The notes below the pieces were generated by a model. It saw only the letters and a list, made by a program, of their open reading frames with translations, was not told the DNA's origin and made no database searches. From Conus ventricosus (Eukaryota; Mollusca; Gastropoda; Neogastropoda; Conidae), in assembly GCA_018398815.1 (NCBI GenBank), contig CM031601.1, forward strand, positions 9,394,772 through 9,441,212: DNA of 46,441 bases, given 5' to 3'. A program made the position numbers and the translations under genes. Within the stretch, counting starts at the first letter, position 1. Each line of letters begins with the position of its first letter. Positions 41,131 through 46,441 of this stretch are shown here, piece after piece.

Positions 41131-41789
41131 AAGAGTAAAGAATCAGAGGAAACAACAGGCTCGCATGCGAAAAGCAAAACAGTTCACACAGTAGTAGTCT
41201 GTTGTCAGTACTGTATGCTATGCTCGTGCAACGGTCAATGTTGATTCGCAAATGCCGTTCACAATGAGGTGTGAAAACAGCGTCGCGACTGCCACCATTG
41301 AAACGGGTTTGCATAATAGTCGTAACAATGGCACTCTTTTTAGGCAAACGGCAAGGATTTCCTATATTCCGCCCTCTTCCCTGAAACCACACACACACAC
41401 ACACACACACCACACACCTTTCTATCAACCTACTCACCTATTTTTCTATTTGCCTGTCTATGAGATTCTACCTGTGTGCGTTATAGACTATTAATAGATT
41501 ACCGTGTCGTTTGTCTCATAGAATTTTGCTCGAGTAAACGTTGCTGCCGTGCGTGTTGCATACGTGCGTTCATCCGTGCATGCTGCACACCTCGGTCTAT
41601 CGTCTCGTCCGAAAAGACGAGAACTCATCACCGGTAAATACCGCTGGCTCTTTTCACCAATCGTGACGGACTTTACATAATTCGACGAAATTCTTCAAAC
41701 AGCGACGTCCTCTAATTGGTAAGAAGGTACGTCGGTATTTTTTTCTCTTTTCAGGTGACCACTTCAGATCTCACAGAAGAAGAAAAAAA
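41131..41789. other. Unassigned sequence with a hairpin repeat fragment
   Basis: Mostly unrecognised. At about 41,577-41,633, gcatgctgcacacctcggtc is followed by ctcgtc-cgaaaa-gacgag, a perfect 6-bp hairpin. It resembles the end of a dispersed invertebrate repeat, possibly related to the one at 13,282-13,770. A CA tract lies at 41,389-41,411. No gene is seen. Confidence 0.45.
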
Positions 41790-42145
41790 ACACACGAACA
41801 AACGAAAGAAAAACAAAAAACACATTAACACGAACAAATAAACAAAGAAGAAACAAAAAAACACATTAACATGAACAAATAAACAAAGAAGAAACAAAAA
41901 ACACATTAACATGAACAAATAAACAAAGAAGAAACAAAAAACACATTAACATGAACAAATAAACAAAGAAGAAACAAAAAAACACATTAACATGAACAAA
42001 TAAACAAAGAAGAAACAAAAAACACATTAACATGAACAAATAAACAAAGAAGAAACAAAAAACACATTAACATGAACAAATAAACAAAGAAAAAAACAAA
42101 AAACACATTAAACATGAACAAATAAACAAAGAAGAAACAAAAGAT
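41790..42145 (+). repeat. 40-bp A-rich tandem array, about 8-9 units
   Basis: The word acacattaac recurs at 40-base steps (for example 41,861, 41,901, 41,941), with aacaaataaacaaagaag between. Units differ mainly in A-run length. It has no stop-free frame and no coding sense. Confidence 0.95.
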
Positions 42146-42159
42146 GAAGAGATAAAAGA

Positions 42160-42240
42160 AAAAACCAGTCCCTTACGAGAATCGAACCCGAGCTACTGGA
42201 TTTTCTCGCTTCCTGGGAGTGTGCGTAATACAGTATTCTC
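42160..42240 (-). repeat. tRNA-like fragment with B-box motif
   Basis: The minus strand reads gctcgggttcgattctcg, matching the RNA polymerase III B box (GGTTCGANTCC type). A full cloverleaf could not be built: no matching acceptor 5' arm was found. A decayed tRNA-derived SINE or tRNA pseudogene is likely. Confidence 0.4.
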
Positions 42241-43220
42241 CCTTTCCACCTTCAAGCCCACACCTTTTGTTTTCCCAGAGCAAATAGAATCAGACTAGGA
42301 AATAAACGTGATTCAGTGTCTGTCAGAAACGTGGAGAGAATGCTGGTCAACCTGTCCACCAATCAAAACGCGTTACTATTTATAGTCCTTTTCCTTCTTC
42401 ATCGACGGTGGATTGTCAGAAAAGATCTCCTTTCTTATTACTTACTCTTACGCTAGTTACAGATAACATTTATTTTGTTTACATCCGAAGATGAAGTAGA
42501 TTTTGGTCCGAAAAGAATAAAATCAGAACCTCTTTTTTCTTCTTTTTTTCCTTTCTTTTCTTTTCTTTTTCTTTTTTTTCTCTTTTTTTTTTTCTTTTTC
42601 TTTTAACTCTGATGAATACGTGTATGTTAGAACACGCCTTTGGCGGATTTGATGTGTCAACTTCATGGCGATTACTGTTTTTTCAAAATCTCAATTCAAC
42701 TGTAGATCCGCTGATTTCGCAGCGAATAATAAACTGAATCAGACTACACGAAAAATGCCTATAGTATGACGACACCTCCAGTGTGATTTTCTACTAATAT
42801 CAAAAACAAACAAACAAACAAAGAAACAAAACAATAATGACAGGCCTTTCGTCATTTTATAATTCAAGGTTTCTTTTTTTTCCCCTTCTTTTTCTTCAAC
42901 AAGATACAACTGTCGGTTCATCTTATTTCCTAAAGTCTGTGTTGATTAATAACAAGAGCCAACAGCACTTTGGACGTTAAAAATCCTCTCAAGCAGCGCG
43001 TGCGTGAATAGGCCTACTTCGGACATGCCAGCATCCCTCTGAGGCCACGTGTGTATGCATAATTATTTTCTTTTAACCGAATCAGCTGTTATGACTCAGT
43101 CGTGAATCCAGCAAGGAAGGTATTCAGTGTCACGATGAACGTGACAGGAACGAACGTGACAGGGGAAAGCCTGCAGCAGAGAGGAGACGACAGATCACAG
43201 AGAGTGTGCAGGTGCTTGAA
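42241..43220. other. Unassigned sequence with a polypyrimidine tract
   Basis: A T/C tract lies at about 42,530-42,605. The rest shows no gene or known repeat. An E-box-like cagctg and an AP-1-like tgactca near 43,084-43,098 are noted without further support. Confidence 0.45.
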
Positions 43221-43784
43221 GCCAGCACTACCTTTTCTTTTGGTAGGAGAGCAAACCATTTCCTACGCTTTCCTGCATTACACACTTCTACCGTTGCCTT
43301 CACTTTCGTGGGTTCAGTGTTCCTGCCCTTTTCTACCTTTTCAACATACTCCTTATTTTATCTTTCTTTCTTGTTCCTACGTTTTCCTACCTTCTTCTAC
43401 GTTTCCCCAGCTTTCTATGTTGTTTTCTGTCCATTTCAATATTTTGTTGTTGTTGCCTTTTTCTTTAAAAGCAACATCTTCCTTCTTCAGAGCTACGTGT
43501 ACGTTTCTCTCGTGTATTCTACGTGTTCCTATCCTGTTCTGCGTTTGCTAACTGTTTTGTTTTGTTTTGTTTGTTTGTTTCGTTGTTTTGCATTTTCCTA
43601 TATTTTCCTATAACTTCTTTATCTTTACACTCTGCGTTTCCTATTCTTCTCAAACGGTTTGTGTTCTTCTTACCGTCCTCTACCTTCCAACGTTTTAGCT
43701 ACATGTTCAAAATAATTCTCTACTTTTTCCTTCCTACGTTTCCCTTCTAATCCTGCGTTTCCCTTTACTTTTCTCTGTAATGTA
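43221..43784 (+). repeat. Pyrimidine-rich degenerate array with ~10-bp periodicity
   Basis: Variants of ttcctacgtt recur at about 10-base steps, for example cctac, cctac, tctac at 43,376-43,402. It gives a Phe/Leu/Ser-rich open frame of about 149 residues on the plus strand without domain or start context. It resumes at 44,259 after an insertion. Confidence 0.65.
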
Positions 43785-43911
43785 ATGAAAAGGAGATTTA
43801 TAAAGTGCTTACCTCGCAAGAGCCCAAAGCGCACATTACAGAAACAGGATGAAATACTTATTCTAACTCAAAGCGCACACACACACACACCACACCACAC
43901 ACACACACACC

Positions 43912-43967
<56 letters not shown>

Positions 43968-44258
43968 CACACACAACACACACACACACACCACACACAC
44001 AACACACGCACACACGCACGCACACACACCACACCACCACACACACACAACACACACACACACACACACACACACACGAAAAACATACATACGCAGACAG
44101 ACACACGAGTGCGTCAACACCAGCAAACACGCGCACAGAGATAAGTGGAAATCGTTAATCATCCTAGGGAAAGATGTGTCTTAGGGAGGTTTTAAAGTCT
44201 CTAAAGAGTCCGTGTTGCGCAGAGAAGAAGGGAGACCATTCCACGAAGACGCGCCCTT
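43785..44258 (+). mobile_element. Dispersed element with internal CA tract, inserted in the pyrimidine array
   Basis: It begins near gatttataaagtgcttacct and gagcccaaagcgcacattac, words shared in form with the SINE-like repeat at 13,325-13,385. A broken CA tract follows (43,875-44,078), then a right part with ggttttaaagtctctaaaga and gggagaccattccacgaaga. Both sides are the same pyrimidine array, so it interrupts it. No target duplication was identified. Confidence 0.5.
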
Positions 44259-44470
44259 GTGCTACGTTGTTCTACCTTGTCCGAGGTGTTCCCACCTTAT
44301 CATACAGTTTTCTACCTTATCTTAAGTGTTTCTACCTGCATGGCGTTTATCTACCTTCTCCTGAGTTTTCCTGTTCATCCCTGTGTTTTTCCTTGCCTGG
44401 TCCATGTTTGTCTACAGATTCTGACGTTACGTACCTGTTTTCAACGTCTTACTGACTTTTCCTACTTTTC
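44259..44470 (+). repeat. Pyrimidine-rich array, 20-bp periodicity
   Basis: tctacctt, cccacctt, tctacctt, tctacctg and tctacctt recur at 20-base steps between about 44,270 and 44,360. It is a higher-order form of the 10-base pattern before the insertion. Confidence 0.7.
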
Positions 44471-44574
44471 TATACGGGAGAGTGAGCGTTGTAGACAAAT
44501 TTTGTTACACAATACACACGCCACAAAAAAAAAAAAAATGCAAAGCATAAAACGTACTCCCAGTTTATCCTGAA

Positions 44575-46048
44575 TACGCGTGAGATATTCCATAAAGAGG
44601 AAAAACCGTCTTCGACTGGTGTATCCGTTAGTAATGGCTATTCTGGTAAACATCGGACATCGTCTGTGACCTATAATGAACATACTTACAAATTTTCAGA
44701 AAGATCGGCCAAGAACATTCTAAGATTTTCCATAAAGACGAAAACCATGATGGGCCGTTAGTAATGGCTATAACGGTACACTTAAACATCGGGCATCATC
44801 CGTGACCCATAATGAACATACCTACAAATTTTCAGAAATATCGGCCACGTACTTTCTGAGATATTCCATAAAGAAGAAAAACTGGTACAGGCCGTTACAG
44901 CCGTTAGTAACGGCTATACCGGTAAACTAAAACATCGGGTATCATCCGTAACCCATAGTGAACATACTTGCTAATGTTCACAAAGATCAGCCAAGTACTT
45001 TCTGAGATATTCCATAAAGAAAAAAATGTTACAGGCCGTCACAACCATTATTAATATGGCTTTTACGGTAAACTAAAATATCGGGCATCATCCGTGACAC
45101 ATAATGAACATACCTGCTAATTTTCACAAAGATCGGCCAAGTACTTTCTGAGATATTCCATGCAGAAAAACAACCGTTACAGACCGTTGCAGCCGTTAGT
45201 AATGGCTATAACGGTAAACTAAAACATCGGGCATTATTCGTGACCCATAATGAACATACCTGCTAATGCTAACAAAGATCAGCCAAGTAGCTTTTGAGAT
45301 ATTCCATGAAGAAGAAAAAGCGTTACAGGCCGTTACAGCCGTTAGTAACGGTATATATGGTAAGCTAAAACATCGGGCATTATTCGTGACACATAATGAA
45401 AATACCTACAAATTTTCAGAAAGATCGACCAGGTGCTTTCTGAGATATTCCATGAAGAAGAAAACCCGTTAAGGCCGTTACAGCCGTTAGTAACGGCTAT
45501 GACGGGGTAAACTAAAACATCGGGCATCATCCAAGACCCATAATGAACACACCTGCTAATCTTCACAAAGATCGTCCAAGTACTTTCTGAGATATTCTAT
45601 ACAGAAGAAAAAGCGTTACAGGCCGTTACAGCGTTAGTAACGGCTGTAACGGTGGACTAAAACATCGGGCATCATCCGTGACCCATAGTGAACATACCGA
45701 CAAATTTTCAGAAAGATCAGCCAAGTACTTTTTGAGATATTCTATAAAGAAGAAAAACCGTTACAGGCTGTTACAGCCGTTAGTAACGGCTAAAACGGGG
45801 TAAACTAAAACATCGGGCATCATGCGTGACCCATAATGAACATACCTGCTAATTTTCACAAATATCAGCCAAGTACTTTCTGAGATATTCCATGGAGAAA
45901 GAAAAAGCGTTACAGGCCGTAACAGCCGTTAGTAACGTTAGTAGCCGTTAGTAACGGCTGTAACGGTAAACTAAAACATCGGGCATCATCCTTGACCAAT
46001 AGTGAACATGCCTACAAATTTTCAGAAAGATCGGCCCAGTAGTGTTTC
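44575..46048 (+). repeat. ~146-bp satellite, ten units
   Basis: The word catcgg recurs at about 44,651, 44,786, 44,933, 45,079, 45,225, 45,371, 45,518, 45,663, 45,811 and 45,977, so most steps are 145-148 bases. Each unit has gagatattcca, a cluster of ccgtta/taacgg words including the dyad agccgttagtaacggct (e.g. 44,899-44,915), catcgggcatcatccgtgac and cataatgaacatacc. The last step is longer because the taacg block is duplicated. There is no open frame of note. Confidence 0.95.
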
Positions 46049-46074
46049 TGGAGCGAGTGGAACACATTTTGACC

Positions 46075-46178
<104 letters not shown>

Positions 46179-46284
46179 CATTTCTTCATTCCCATTCTAA
46201 AGTACTCCTATTCTTTAAGAACTGGGAGTACAAAAAGGAGAAAACGAAAACACGACAAATAAAGATGGACACTGACAATTGTTA

Positions 46285-46372
46285 CGGTAAACGCCATCGG
46301 AGATTCGAACTCGAAATGTCTGATTGAGAACTGGGCGCTCTAGTACTACTAAGCCAACTAGGTATTCCGTCG
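46285..46372 (-). repeat. tRNA-derived SINE head
   Basis: The minus strand reads ttggcttagtag (A-box-like), then gagcgcccagttctcaatca, then gagttcgaatctc (B-box-like), spaced as in a tRNA. The ctcaa anticodon-loop-like block resembles heads of tRNA-derived SINEs, but the stem pairing is poor. It is therefore a decayed SINE or tRNA pseudogene, not a working tRNA. Confidence 0.6.
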
Positions 46373-46441
46373 AGTGCTTGGTTGTTGAGATAGAGCTGCA
46401 TCAGCGCCGGCAGCAAGAAGGCGTCACTGGCATGCGTGGAG

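Noticed and set aside
42160..42240. A functional tRNA gene on the minus strand
   Set aside because: A B-box is present, but no acceptor stem or full cloverleaf could be formed.
43102..43613. Two overlapping Phe/Leu-rich frames of 149 and 135 residues suggesting membrane proteins
   Set aside because: They are translations of the 10-bp periodic pyrimidine array, which yields hydrophobic codons in any frame.
44575..46048. 146-bp repeats considered as a CRISPR or rRNA spacer array
   Set aside because: There are no spacers between units and no rRNA sequence nearby; it behaves as a satellite.
46285..46372. A functional tRNA gene on the minus strand
   Set aside because: A and B boxes are spaced correctly, but the anticodon stem does not pair; better explained as a SINE head.

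Overview
This window looks like repeat-saturated intergenic DNA from an animal, most likely a mollusc and plausibly a marine gastropod. The clues are dense CA/TG, GA/CT and CAGA microsatellites, several microsatellite-bounded dispersed repeats, a Tc1-type transposon, LINE relics, tRNA-derived fragments and a Ty3/gypsy element of Gmr1-like layout. The taxon is inferred from repeat style only. I find no convincing host protein-coding gene, rRNA gene, intact tRNA gene or CRISPR array. Nearly all long open frames are microsatellite or minisatellite translations.

Layout. 1-2230 is low-complexity DNA; about 701-1690 is a noisy copy of about 3850-4600. 2456-3571 holds a frameshifted Tc1-like transposase (minus strand). 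4019-8250 alternates microsatellites with dispersed repeat units. 9150-11300 is a decayed LINE reverse transcriptase (plus strand). 12022-22941 and 23942-34795 are two direct copies (A, B) of one ~10.9 kb segment on either side of a gap of exactly 1000 N. Each copy holds, in order, microsatellites, a SINE-like repeat, an ~80-bp tandem repeat, long GA tracts, a reverse-transcriptase fragment running into a 47-48-bp minisatellite, and a complete LTR retrotransposon inserted in that minisatellite. 35870-38280 and 38420-40985 (C, D) are another direct pair, C being the noisy one. 41790-42145 is a 40-bp tandem array, 43221-44470 a pyrimidine array with 10/20-bp periodicity split by a dispersed element, and 44575-46048 a ~146-bp satellite of ten units. 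A tRNA-derived SINE fragment lies near the right end.

The best element is the LTR retrotransposon at 29104-33553 (minus strand): two 859-bp LTRs with TG...CA ends, 5-bp target duplication CTCCC, primer-binding site, polypurine tract, a gag with a SCAN-like capsid region, a CCHC knuckle, a retropepsin, and then an integrase zinc-binding domain directly after the protease. No reverse transcriptase, RNase H or integrase catalytic core was recognised, so it is probably a non-autonomous member of a lineage with integrase ahead of reverse transcriptase.

The three duplicated pairs differ mainly by homopolymer and indel changes. I read much of the duplication as probable assembly artefact (retained haplotypes or unpolished read ends), and every frameshift here should be treated with suspicion. 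There is no gene network: the window shows layers of mobile and tandem repeats inserting into and expanding from one another.
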